From NCBI GenBank assembly GCA_005776735.1, contig SXOM01000081.1, positions 1 to 17,766 of the forward strand: a stretch of DNA of 17,766 bases. The letters run 5' to 3'. This DNA comes from Pseudomonadota bacterium. Lineage in GTDB: Bacteria > Myxococcota_A > UBA796 > SXON01. A program made the position numbers and the translations under genes. This document shows, in pieces, positions 7,289-14,666 of the stretch. The notes below the pieces were generated by a model, which saw nothing but the letters and a program-made list of their open reading frames with translations, made no database searches and had not been told where the DNA came from. How positions within the stretch are numbered: the stretch's first letter is position 1; each line of letters opens with the position of its first letter.

Positions 7289-7409
7289 ACCCGTCACCCG
7301 CCGCGTCTCCGAACCGGCCACCGCAGGGAGGCGTTTGGCACAGCGGTAGGACGCCGAACCGCGAGGGGCTTGCTGCACCGGCTCCCGGTCGGTGCGCGTC
7401 GCGGCCACC

Positions 7410-7443
7410 AAAACGCGCGCAGCCCGGCCGGGGCCGGGCTGCG
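7410..7443 (-). terminator. Probable terminator of the vWA lipoprotein gene
   Basis: An 11-base-pair perfect stem (7418-7428 with 7433-7443) closes a 4-base loop. Read on the minus strand it lies about 18 bases past the stop at 7461 and is followed by GCGCG and then four Ts (7410-7413). The T-tract is short and displaced, so efficiency is uncertain. The hairpin could also stop plus-strand transcription from the oxygenase gene. Confidence 0.45.
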
Positions 7444-7460
7444 AACGGTCCGGGAGGCGA

Positions 7461-9050
7461 CTACTCGGAGCAGTTGCCGTAGAGGGCGTACTGCACCTCG
7501 ATCGTCGACCCGCCCGCGGGGATGTGGTCGTCGTCGAAGTTCACCGAGTTGTCGACCGCGTCGTACGTCCAGCCGCTCGTCTGCACCACGCCGTCGACCG
7601 TCACCACGATGGTGCTCGGAACCGGGAAGTCGCTCAGCTCGAACGAGGAGAGGTCGAGCGTGGAGCTGTCGACCAGCGCCTTGAGGTGGCTCGCCCAGTC
7701 GGTCGCGCACACCGAGAGGTACAGGCCGCCCGTGGCGACCGTCATCTCGTAGACGTTGTTCGTCGCCGACGCACCACCGCAGCCGCTCGGCCAGTCGCCC
7801 GAGATGGCGTGCGCGATGAACATGTCGGAGTCGGACTTGAGGCCCTGCGCGTAGGCCAGGTAGTTGGCCCAGGAGTCGGGGCTGGAGTCGGGCTCGTCCG
7901 ACACGTAGATGTACGCGAGGAGCGCGTCGTCGCGGAGGAAGTCCGACCCGGGGCCGGAGTCGCCGCCGGACTGACCGGACTGGTACGACATCTCGGTCGG
8001 CATCTCGTTGCCCGACCCGCTGATGCCCGCCACGGCCTGCGTGGTGAACTCGTCGACGAGGTTCGAGGTCGACTCGTCGAGGATGTCCCCACGGAAGTCG
8101 GGGTTGTCCGTCGTGATGACCGCGAGCTGGAAGTCGACGTCCAACGTCTCCAACTCTTCGGCGAACGCCGTGAAGTTGGTGCTGAGGTTGGACTGCTCGT
8201 CCGACATCGAGCAGGAGTTGTCGATGATGAACAGGATGTCGGTGGCCGACTTGAGCGCCTGCTCGAACACGTCGAGGTTCTCGCCGTAGAGCTCGCCCGC
8301 GCCGGTCTGGTGGGCGTACGCCTCGGGCCGCGCCGGGTCGTCGCTGGCGACGACGAGCGTGCCCTCGTCCGGGTAGTCGTCCAGCGGCGCGTAGTCGATG
8401 TAGACCTCCTTGGACTCGCCGGGGGCGACCACCCAGGGAAGCTCACCGTTGACCGCCTCGTTCTCGTCGATGTCGAGGTCGTTGCTCGCGGTGATGTACT
8501 CGAACCCGGTGACCGTGAGGTCGGCGTTGCCCAGGTTGGAGATGGTGATCGGCTGCGGGCTGATGCAGCCGATGTAGATGGTGCCGAAGTCGTACTCGGC
8601 GGGGCTGACCTCGATCATCGGGGCGACGCCCTGGCCGAGGATCTTGACCTCGGAGGTCGCCTCGTCGGGATCGTTGCTGTCGACGAGGACCTTGGTGTTG
8701 TACTCCTGCGCGGTGATCGGCGAGAAGGTGACCGTGAACGTGGTCTTGCCTTCCGGCGGCACGATCACGGCGCCCAGGCCCGAGATCTCGTAGGGCATGG
8801 TCTCGTCGGCCAGGCGCACGTCCGCGATGTTGAGCGTGGCATCGCCGACGTTCTCGATCGTGACCACCTCGGAGACCGTCAGGCCGTCGCCGACGCTCAC
8901 GTCGCCGAAGTCGATCTTGACGGGATCGACCACGATGTCGGGCTCACCGTCCTCAACGTCGGCGTCGTTCACCTTGTTGCCGGGCTCGATCGAGTACTCG
9001 GTGCACGCCATGGCGGTGAGCGAGAGGATGAAGGAGGGACGGAAGCGCAT
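7461..9050 (-). CDS. Lipoprotein with two ASH-like (choice-of-anchor D) domains and a von Willebrand A domain
   Basis: This 529-residue protein starts with a basic leader, MRFRPSFILSLTAMA, before Cys16, consistent with a lipoprotein. Residues 36-141 and 145-250 are two beta-sandwich repeats of the ASH/HYDIN type. Each opens with a DFG pattern (VDPVKIDFGDVSVGDGLT and VSPAEYDFGTIYIG) and contains the typical NVGD/NLGN and SNDP/SDDP turns. A vWA domain follows (about 270-460) with MIDAS residues DNSCS at 277-281, a Thr at 313-314 and Asp385 in YVSDEPD, so metal binding looks intact. The C-terminal 60 residues form a further beta segment ending in a Cys. Such proteins act as surface adhesins or scaffolds, but the ligand is unknown. 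GGAG (9060-9063) provides a Shine-Dalgarno for the ATG at 9050. The gene has its own flanking terminators. Confidence 0.9.
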   Translation of the reverse strand: MRFRPSFILSLTAMACTEYSIEPGNKVNDADVEDGEPDIVVDPVKIDFGDVSVGDGLTVSEVVTIENVGDATLNIADVRLADETMPYEISGLGAVIVPPEGKTTFTVTFSPITAQEYNTKVLVDSNDPDEATSEVKILGQGVAPMIEVSPAEYDFGTIYIGCISPQPITISNLGNADLTVTGFEYITASNDLDIDENEAVNGELPWVVAPGESKEVYIDYAPLDDYPDEGTLVVASDDPARPEAYAHQTGAGELYGENLDVFEQALKSATDILFIIDNSCSMSDEQSNLSTNFTAFAEELETLDVDFQLAVITTDNPDFRGDILDESTSNLVDEFTTQAVAGISGSGNEMPTEMSYQSGQSGGDSGPGSDFLRDDALLAYIYVSDEPDSSPDSWANYLAYAQGLKSDSDMFIAHAISGDWPSGCGGASATNNVYEMTVATGGLYLSVCATDWASHLKALVDSSTLDLSSFELSDFPVPSTIVVTVDGVVQTSGWTYDAVDNSVNFDDDHIPAGGSTIEVQYALYGNCSE

Positions 9051-9076
9051 GCCTGGAATCTCCGAAGGTCGGACGC

Positions 9077-9107
9077 ATTAACGACACAAGGACACGGGGT
9101 GTGACAA
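9077..9107 (-). promoter_or_regulatory. Possible promoter of the vWA lipoprotein gene
   Basis: On the minus strand TTGTCA (9102-9107) could serve as -35, and GTTAAT (9077-9082) or CGTTAA one base upstream as -10, with 18-19 bases between them. It lies between the metG terminator and the ATG at 9050, in the only AT-richer patch of this 99-base gap. The spacing is slightly long. Confidence 0.35.
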
Positions 9108-9119
9108 GGGCCTGGTTGC

Positions 9120-9142
9120 AAAATCTGCGCGATACGGCGCAG
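9120..9142 (-). terminator. Intrinsic terminator of metG
   Basis: On the minus strand, 7 bases after the metG stop, CTGCGC and GCGCAG pair around the 6-base loop CGTATC, followed by ATTTT (9120-9124). The T-tract adjoins the stem as expected for Rho-independent termination, although the stem is short. Confidence 0.5.
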
Positions 9143-9149
9143 GCCGCCG

Positions 9150-11186
9150 CTACTTCACCACCGCGCCGGCGGCCACCTCGTGGAGGGGCATGAGCAACGA
9201 CGCGATCTCCGAACCGCCGGCGGCCAGGAGCATGCCCTGGCTCTCCACGCCGCGCAGCTTGGCGGGCGCGAGGTTGGTGACGACGACCACGCGCTTGCCG
9301 ACCAGGACCTCAGGCTCGTAGAACTTCGCGATGCCCGCGACGATCTGGCGGGGGACCTCTTCCCCCACGTCCACCTTCAGGACGAGTAGCCGGTCGGCGT
9401 TGGGGTGCTTCTCGGCGGACTGGATGAGGCCGACGCGGAGCGCGACCTTGGCGAACTCGTCGTAGGTGATCGTGGCGGGGGTGGCGGCGGTCTCGGACAC
9501 GGCAGGCTCCTTGGCGGGCTTGGGGGCGGACACCGCGGCGGGCGCCGCGGCAGGGACGACGCCCAGGGCGGCGAGCGTGGGCTCGGCGTCCAGGCGCATG
9601 TAGAGCGGATCGCCGGCGCGCGCGGTGGAGTCGGCGGCGAGCACGTCGAACTGGACGCGCAGGTCGGGCGCGGAGAGGCCGAGCCGCCCGAGCACGTCGG
9701 CCGCGGTCGCGGGCATCACGCACGCGAGGTGCGACACCACGATGCGCTGCACCTCGCGGAGCGCGCGGAGCACCTGCGCGAGCCGCGCGGTGTCCCCGGC
9801 CTTGGCGAGCGCCCACGGCGCCGCGCTGTCCACGTACTTGTTGCCGGCGCGCACCAGCTCCCACAGGGCCTCGAGCGCGTCGCGGAACTGCAGCGCCTCG
9901 ACCTGCACGCGGAAGCCGGCCGTGGCCCGCTCCGCCGCGGCCAAGAGCGCGGCATCCAACTCGCCGAGCTGCCCCGCCTCGGCCAGCGGCACGTCCGCCC
10001 ACTTGACCACGCGGTGCACGAGGTTGCTGAAGTCGTTGACCAGGTCGCTGTTGAAGCGCAAGAGCGCCGCTTCCGGCGAGTAGTCGCCGTCGTACCCGAA
10101 GGGGATCTCGCGCAGCAGGAAGTACCGCGTGGCATCGACCCCGAAGACGTCCACCAGGCGCATCGGGTCGACCACGTTGCCCACCGACTTGGACATCTTC
10201 TCGCGCTTCACCGTCCACCACCCGTGGGCGTACACCTGGCGCGGCGGCTCGAGCCCGAGCGCCATCAGCATGCTGAACCAGTAGACGGTGTGGAAGGTGA
10301 GGATGTCCTTCCCCACCAGGTGAAGGTCGGCCGGCCAGTAGCGGGCGTGCAGCTCGCCCCCGGGCTCGCCGAGCGCGCTCACGTAGTTGGTGAGCGCATC
10401 GAACCACACGTAGGTGACGTAGTCCTCCGCGAACGGGAGCGGGATGCCCCACGGCAATCGCGCCTTCGGGCGGCTGATGCACAGGTCCTCGAGCGGCTTC
10501 CGCAAGAAGCCGAGGACCTCGTTGCGCCGGTTGTCGGGCTGGATGCAGCGCGGGTGGGCCTCGATGTGGGCCAGCAGGCGGTCCTGGTAGGCGCCCATCC
10601 GGAAGAAGAAGTTCCGCTCGGTGATCCACTCCACCGGCTGGCCGGAGTCCGGGCACACCGGCGACAGCGCGCCCGACTTCAACTTCGCGACGAGGTCCGC
10701 GACCGGCTCGGCCGGCGCGACCGCGCTCCCCTGGGTGCCCGGGTGCGCTTTCTGCCAGCTCGCGACCGCCACCTCGTCGTCGGTCCAGAACCGCTCGGCG
10801 CTCGTGGAGTACCAACCCGCGTAGTCCTTGGGGTAGATCTCGCCTTTGTCCCACAACTTCTGCAGGAACGCCCGAACCACCGCCTGGTGCCGCGGCTCGG
10901 TGGTGCGGATGAAGTCGTCGTACTGCACGCCGAGCTTGACCCACAGCGCCTTGAACCGTTCGTGCAGCAGGTCGCAGTGCTCCTGCGGCGTGCGGCCGAG
11001 CTTCGCCGCCGCGCGCATCACCTTCTGGCCGTGTTCGTCGGTGCCGGTGAGGAACCGGGTGTCCCGGCCGCACAGGCGGTGCCACCGCGCGATGGTGTCG
11101 GCGGCGATGGTGGTGTACGCGTGCCCGATGTGGGGTGCGTCGTTGACGTAGTAGATCGGCGTGGTGACGTAGAAGCGCTCGGCCAC
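9150..11186 (-). CDS. metG: Methionyl-tRNA synthetase with C-terminal tRNA-binding domain
   Basis: This 678-residue class I synthetase charges tRNA-Met with methionine in the cytoplasm. The catalytic domain has the HIGH box in APHIGHAYTT (HIGH at 19-22) and KMSKS at 330-334. The expected order of segments is present: FLTGTDEHGQK, DYAGWYST, YVTYVWFDALTNY and HLVGKDILTFHTVYWFS. The anticodon-binding helices occupy about 380-530. An Ala-Pro-Lys linker (545-570) leads to a C-terminal Trbp111/EMAP-like tRNA-binding domain (about 573-678: VALRVG, HPNADRLLVLKVDVG, RGVESQGMLLAA). The connective-peptide zinc knuckle cysteines are missing: WYSTSAERF stands where CxxC would be, and only one CP remains at 178. 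The GTG at 11186 is chosen because it gives the standard MAERFYVTTPIYYVN start with a G-rich Shine-Dalgarno. The long upstream open frame is a shadow. Confidence 0.96.
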   Translation of the reverse strand: MAERFYVTTPIYYVNDAPHIGHAYTTIAADTIARWHRLCGRDTRFLTGTDEHGQKVMRAAAKLGRTPQEHCDLLHERFKALWVKLGVQYDDFIRTTEPRHQAVVRAFLQKLWDKGEIYPKDYAGWYSTSAERFWTDDEVAVASWQKAHPGTQGSAVAPAEPVADLVAKLKSGALSPVCPDSGQPVEWITERNFFFRMGAYQDRLLAHIEAHPRCIQPDNRRNEVLGFLRKPLEDLCISRPKARLPWGIPLPFAEDYVTYVWFDALTNYVSALGEPGGELHARYWPADLHLVGKDILTFHTVYWFSMLMALGLEPPRQVYAHGWWTVKREKMSKSVGNVVDPMRLVDVFGVDATRYFLLREIPFGYDGDYSPEAALLRFNSDLVNDFSNLVHRVVKWADVPLAEAGQLGELDAALLAAAERATAGFRVQVEALQFRDALEALWELVRAGNKYVDSAAPWALAKAGDTARLAQVLRALREVQRIVVSHLACVMPATAADVLGRLGLSAPDLRVQFDVLAADSTARAGDPLYMRLDAEPTLAALGVVPAAAPAAVSAPKPAKEPAVSETAATPATITYDEFAKVALRVGLIQSAEKHPNADRLLVLKVDVGEEVPRQIVAGIAKFYEPEVLVGKRVVVVTNLAPAKLRGVESQGMLLAAGGSEIASLLMPLHEVAAGAVVK

Positions 11187-11273
11187 GATGGCCCCCCGGC
11201 GGCCGCGTGCTAACCCCGGGACGGGAACCGGCCACCGTGGCCCCGACCTGCGATCCGGAATAGCCGCGCCGCC

Positions 11274-12170
11274 ATGGTCCGGGCCTTCGGCTACAGCAAC
11301 GACACGCTCGACACCGCCTCGCCGAGCCGGCTCTGCCGCGGGCGGGAGCGGTGGCTCGAGGGTCTGCCCGACACGCCGGGCACCACCGTCTTCCGCACCG
11401 TGCTCAGCGGCGCCCGCTTCACCGACGACAGCGCGCGCGACGCGCTTCGCGGCTTCCGGCACGCGGGCGTGAGCGCGGGCGAAGCGTTGTCCGCCCTCTT
11501 CCCGGGCGCGGCCATCTACGGCTTCGCCCACGCGGGCGACCCACGCGCCCTCCCCGCGGGGATGGTGCTCGAAGAGGACTGGGTCGAGCCGCTCGGGGGC
11601 GGCGTCCGCACCCGGCCCGTGGTCCGCTGGGTGGCCCCGGCCGCCGGCCCCGTGGTCGACGTCATGGTCGACGGCGAAGCCGACGGGGTCGCCGCCCCCC
11701 GCGCCGAGGGCTTCGTGATCGTCGACCACGCACCCGACGAAGCGTGTTTCGAAGCACTCTACCACCTTTGCGGCTTCGCCGACCCGGCGCAGCTCCCGGT
11801 CGAGCTCTACGCCGCGTCCGCCATCCCTGCGGTGCTCGAACACGCGCGCGCCGTCGTGCTGCTCCACCAGGACAAACACGGCCCCGCGCTCGCGATCTAC
11901 ACCCTGGAGCCCCTCGAGGCCGACGACACGCTGCGTCGGGTCGCCGCCGAGGCCGGCTCCTTCCCCGTGCCGTTCGCCATCCCGCCGATGCTCGCCCGGT
12001 GGGACCGTGCGCTCTACGAGCTGCGGCTGGACTGGGACGCCGCTTCGTTCGGCGAGTTCCCGGTGCCGCCCGCCGACGACGCGGGCGGGCGCTGGTCGGC
12101 GCGCAGCCGACGCATCGGCAGCGCACCCGAAGCCGCCGAGGCCGAGGCCGGCGCCGAAAGCGAAGAGTAG
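11274..12170 (+). CDS. Protein of unknown function
   Basis: I do not recognise this 298-residue protein. It begins at ATG 11274 with no strong Shine-Dalgarno and has no signal peptide or membrane segment, so a cytoplasmic location is likely. The first 100 residues are rich in Arg, Ala and Gly. A middle part (100-150) contains beta-like stretches such as VVRWVAPAAGPVVDVMVDGEADG. Residues 175-260 have ELYAASAIPAVLEHARAVVL and a Pro-rich FPVPFAIPPMLARWD. The C-terminus is an acidic Ala-Glu tail (from about 283). Codon use is strongly GC-rich at third positions, like its neighbours, which supports it being a real gene although homology is not apparent. It is divergent from metG (87-base gap) and converges on the Ubl-RING gene with only 15 bases between stops. 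Confidence 0.75.
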   Translation: MVRAFGYSNDTLDTASPSRLCRGRERWLEGLPDTPGTTVFRTVLSGARFTDDSARDALRGFRHAGVSAGEALSALFPGAAIYGFAHAGDPRALPAGMVLEEDWVEPLGGGVRTRPVVRWVAPAAGPVVDVMVDGEADGVAAPRAEGFVIVDHAPDEACFEALYHLCGFADPAQLPVELYAASAIPAVLEHARAVVLLHQDKHGPALAIYTLEPLEADDTLRRVAAEAGSFPVPFAIPPMLARWDRALYELRLDWDAASFGEFPVPPADDAGGRWSARSRRIGSAPEAAEAEAGAESEE

Positions 12171-12185
12171 GCCGCCCGCCGCCGC

Positions 12186-13085
12186 TCACGCGACGCGCTG
12201 GTTGCACACTCCGCACCGCGATGCATCGCCCCGGTAGGTCGCCGCCTTGGCCCGATGGCAGCCGGCGTGGAAGACCTTGCCGCAGCCGTGCTGGCAGTTG
12301 TGTCGCACGTCGGCCGCGACGCCCTGCCCGCAGATCGCGCACGCGACCGCCTGCTCGACGACCACCTGCTTCTCCACCTCTTGCACCCCGCGCGACGGGA
12401 GCGCCTCGACCGCGCCCCACCACGCCACCCACCCCAGGAAAACGCCCACCACGCCGAGGATGAACCCCGGCATGGCGCGCGCGAACACCTCGAGCGGGTC
12501 GGTCTCGTTGACGATGACCGGCGTGAGGAACGCGACCAGCACGATCGCGACGACGAGCACCAACGCGGTGAGCACGATGCGGACGCGGTTCCCGGCGCCT
12601 CCCCAGGCATGTCGCGCGAGCGACGCGCACAACAACCCGAGCGCCAGGCCCGGCGCGGTGGTCACCAGCCAGTCCAGGCTCGCGGTCAGCGCCACGCCCC
12701 ACAGGACCGCCCACGCGACCACGCCCGCGAACGTGGCCGCGAGGGTGCCCCAGCCCGCGACGGCGTAGTCGTGCGTCTCCGGGTATTCGGGCGGCTGTTC
12801 GACGACGCCGCTCCCCGCCGGCGGCTCCGGGAGCAGGTACACCAGCTCGCCGTTGACCACGCCCAGCTCGTCGAGCCGCTCGCCCTCGGTCAAGAGGCGG
12901 CCGCGCGCGCGGAGGTAGTACAGCCGCCGCTTGCCGTCGGGCCAGTGCGCGTCGAGCCCCGCGTCGCGTGCGATGCGCTGGCTCAGGTCGCGCGCCGGCA
13001 GGTACGTCGGCACCTGCAGGTCGAGCGTGAAGCTCTTCAGGTCGATCACCTGCACGCGCACCGCGACGACCGTGCCCGCCTCCAT
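12186..13085 (-). CDS. Membrane protein with YukD/EsaB-like ubiquitin fold and C-terminal RING-like zinc finger
   Basis: This 299-residue protein has three parts. Residues 6-87 look like a ubiquitin-fold domain of the YukD/EsaB type: a VRVQVIDLKSFTLDLQVP beta hairpin, the helix ARDLSQRIARDAGL, and strands ending in VVNGELVYLLP. There is no C-terminal Gly-Gly, so conjugation is not implied. Residues 108-228 hold about four membrane helices. Residues 249-299 form a RING-like treble clef: Cys249-x2-Cys252, Cys264, Cys268, His273, Cys276, His277, Cys291-x2-Cys294, including CGKVFHAGC, close to the RING-H2 core CGHxFHxxC. The ATG is 3 bases after the stop of the gp25-like gene, with a G-rich stretch as Shine-Dalgarno, so the two are almost certainly co-transcribed. 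YukD-like folds occur in type VII secretion, but nothing else here points to that system. The function is unknown. Confidence 0.85.
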   Translation of the reverse strand: MEAGTVVAVRVQVIDLKSFTLDLQVPTYLPARDLSQRIARDAGLDAHWPDGKRRLYYLRARGRLLTEGERLDELGVVNGELVYLLPEPPAGSGVVEQPPEYPETHDYAVAGWGTLAATFAGVVAWAVLWGVALTASLDWLVTTAPGLALGLLCASLARHAWGGAGNRVRIVLTALVLVVAIVLVAFLTPVIVNETDPLEVFARAMPGFILGVVGVFLGWVAWWGAVEALPSRGVQEVEKQVVVEQAVACAICGQGVAADVRHNCQHGCGKVFHAGCHRAKAATYRGDASRCGVCNQRVA

Positions 13086-13088
13086 CCG

Positions 13089-13478
13089 CTAGCCCCCGAA
13101 CGCGAGCGCCAAGCTCTGCACCGCGTCCGTCGCCCGGATCTTGTACTCGACCTCGACCCGGATGCTGCCGCCGACCTCGGGCGTGGCCTCGACCCGCACC
13201 ACCTCGATGCGCGGCTCCCACCGGGTGAGCGCTTCGCGGACGTGGTGTGCCACGATCGAGCTGGTGTTGCGCGTGTTCGGCGCGAACATCATCTCGTGGA
13301 TGCGGCAGCCGAACGCCGGCAACATCTGCCGCTCGCCCGGGCGCGTGCCGAGGATGATGGTGATGTTCTGCCGGATGTTCTCCTCGAATTCCGACCACGC
13401 CACCGAGCCGGAGGCCGAGTCGAAGCCGAAGGGGAAGGCCCAGCCGCGGCCGAGCACCTCGCGGGGATCTTTGCGCAT
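13089..13478 (-). CDS. GPW/gp25-family baseplate-wedge-like protein
   Basis: This 129-residue protein matches the gp25 family found in T4 baseplates, type VI secretion and extracellular contractile injection systems, where it helps seed sheath assembly. Key features are WAFPFGFD near the N-terminus, FEENIRQNITIILGTRPGER (31-50), MLPAFGCRIHEMMFAP (52-67) and VREALTRWEPRIEVVRV (80-96). The last contains the EPR triplet typical of the family. The ATG at 13478 is chosen because it starts at the usual distance from the WAFPF segment; the frame is open to 13577 but overlaps the divergent DctP gene. It is the first gene of a two-gene unit with the ubiquitin-fold/RING protein. No sheath, tube, spike or AAA+ gene occurs in the window, so it is either an outlying CIS component or a recruited gp25 homologue. 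Confidence 0.9.
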   Translation of the reverse strand: MRKDPREVLGRGWAFPFGFDSASGSVAWSEFEENIRQNITIILGTRPGERQMLPAFGCRIHEMMFAPNTRNTSSIVAHHVREALTRWEPRIEVVRVEATPEVGGSIRVEVEYKIRATDAVQSLALAFGG

Positions 13479-13525
13479 CGCGCCGGAGCATAGCGCGTCG
13501 GGGACGCGCCCGGCGCGTTCACGGG

Positions 13526-13553
13526 TTGTCAGGGCGCGCGGCTGTGGTAGAAC
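13526..13553 (+). promoter_or_regulatory. Possible promoter of the TRAP binding-protein gene
   Basis: TTGTCA (13526-13531) and TAGAAC (13548-13553) are separated by 16 bases and end 22 bases before the ATG at 13576, allowing a short leader that includes the GGAG Shine-Dalgarno at 13568-13571. Matches are moderate: 5 of 6 at -35 and about 3 of 6 at -10. Confidence 0.4.
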
Positions 13554-13575
13554 CGCGCGCCATCCCTGGAGAACC

Positions 13576-14595
13576 ATGCGGCGGACCCTCCTCGCGCTCA
13601 GCTCGCTCTGCGCCCTGCTCTTCTTCCTCGTCCCGCGCGCCCACGCCGACGCGGCCTACACCCTCAAGATCGCGACGGTCGCCCCCGAGGGCACGCCGTG
13701 GTCCGAGGGGCTCACCCAGTTCAAGGCGATGGTCGAGAAGAACTCCGGCGGCAAGATCGCCGTCAAGGTGTTCTTCGGCGGCATGCTCGGCGACGAGAAC
13801 GAGACCGTGCAGCAGACCCAGCGCGGCCAGATCCAGGGCGTGGCGGGCTCTACCGGCGCCATCGCGAGCCTCGTGCCCGAGCTCAACGTGCTCGAGCTGC
13901 CGTTCCTGTTCCGTTCGGCCGAAGAGGCCGACTTCGTCCTCGACGGCGTGGCGCTCGCCCCGCTCGAGAAGGCGTTCCGCGCCCGCGGCCTCGCGCTCGG
14001 CTTCTGGTCGGAGAACGGCTACCGCTCGTTCGGCACCTCGTTCGCGTTCATCAAGAGCCCGGCCGACCTCAAGGGCCGCAAGATGCGCTCGCAGGAGAAC
14101 CCGGTCCACCTCGAGATGTACAAGGCCTTCGGCGCATCGCCGGTGCCCATCCCCACCACCGAGGTGCTCACCTCGTTGCAGACCGGGGTCATCCAGGGCT
14201 ACGACCAGACGCCGCTGTACGCCTCCGCGGCGCAGTGGTTGTCGGCCACCAAGTACTACACCCTCACCGAGCACATCTACCAGCCCGCGGCGATCGTGTT
14301 CAACAAGGCGTGGTTCGACGCGCTGCCCGCCGACCTCCAGAAGGTCGTGCTCAGCTCCCGCTCCGAGCTCGTGCCCCGCATGCGCAAGGAGATCCGGGCG
14401 CTCAACCCGATCCTCCTCGAGAACTTCCCGGCGATGAAGGTTCAGGTCTACACGCCCACCGCCGCGGAGAAGGCGAGCTTCGAAGGCCCGGCCAAGGTCG
14501 CGCGCGACGCGTACATGGCCAAGGCGTCGACCACTGAGAAGGAGCTCTACAAGGCCATCACCGACGCGCTCACCGCGCGGCGCGGCGGCAAGTAG
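13576..14595 (+). CDS. TRAP transporter substrate-binding protein, DctP family
   Basis: This 339-residue periplasmic solute receptor has a clear Sec signal peptide, MRRTLLALSSLCALLFFLVP, with likely cleavage at AHA near residue 24. The mature part begins AYTLKIATVAPEGTPW and follows the DctP pattern throughout: VKVFFGGMLGDENETVQQ, VLELPFLFRSAEEAD, then LKGRKMRSQENPVHLEMYKA. The last contains Arg171, the conserved residue that binds the substrate carboxylate. TTEVLTSLQTGVIQGYDQTP and PAAIVFNKAWFDALP follow. Most ligands of the family are C4-dicarboxylates, sugar acids or other organic acids; the ligand here is not predictable. The usual DctQ and DctM membrane subunits are absent on both sides, so this is an orphan receptor or its permease is elsewhere. 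GGAG at 13568-13571 supports the start. Confidence 0.93.
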   Translation: MRRTLLALSSLCALLFFLVPRAHADAAYTLKIATVAPEGTPWSEGLTQFKAMVEKNSGGKIAVKVFFGGMLGDENETVQQTQRGQIQGVAGSTGAIASLVPELNVLELPFLFRSAEEADFVLDGVALAPLEKAFRARGLALGFWSENGYRSFGTSFAFIKSPADLKGRKMRSQENPVHLEMYKAFGASPVPIPTTEVLTSLQTGVIQGYDQTPLYASAAQWLSATKYYTLTEHIYQPAAIVFNKAWFDALPADLQKVVLSSRSELVPRMRKEIRALNPILLENFPAMKVQVYTPTAAEKASFEGPAKVARDAYMAKASTTEKELYKAITDALTARRGGK

Positions 14596-14666
14596 GCCGA
14601 GGGCGTCGCGCCGGGACCGGCCGCTCGCGGATCCGGGACTGGCGCGCGACGCGGCGCGATGCGCGC

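Noticed and set aside
7330..7410. tRNA-like stretch containing TGGCACAGCGGTAGGACGC and ending in CCACCA
   Set aside because: The first part resembles a D-arm and the end resembles a tRNA 3' end, but the D-stem does not pair, there is no GGTTCGAATCC-like T-arm and no acceptor stem can be formed. At best it is a decayed remnant; two simple hairpins explain the pattern.
11187..11879. Upstream extension of the metG frame to 11879
   Set aside because: It lies antisense to the 298-residue gene and its composition is that of a GC-rich shadow frame. The synthetase fold starts at GTG 11186.
12186..13478. Type VII secretion locus, suggested by the YukD/EsaB-like domain
   Set aside because: No WXG100 protein, FtsK-like ATPase or other type VII component is encoded in the window; the partner is gp25 instead.
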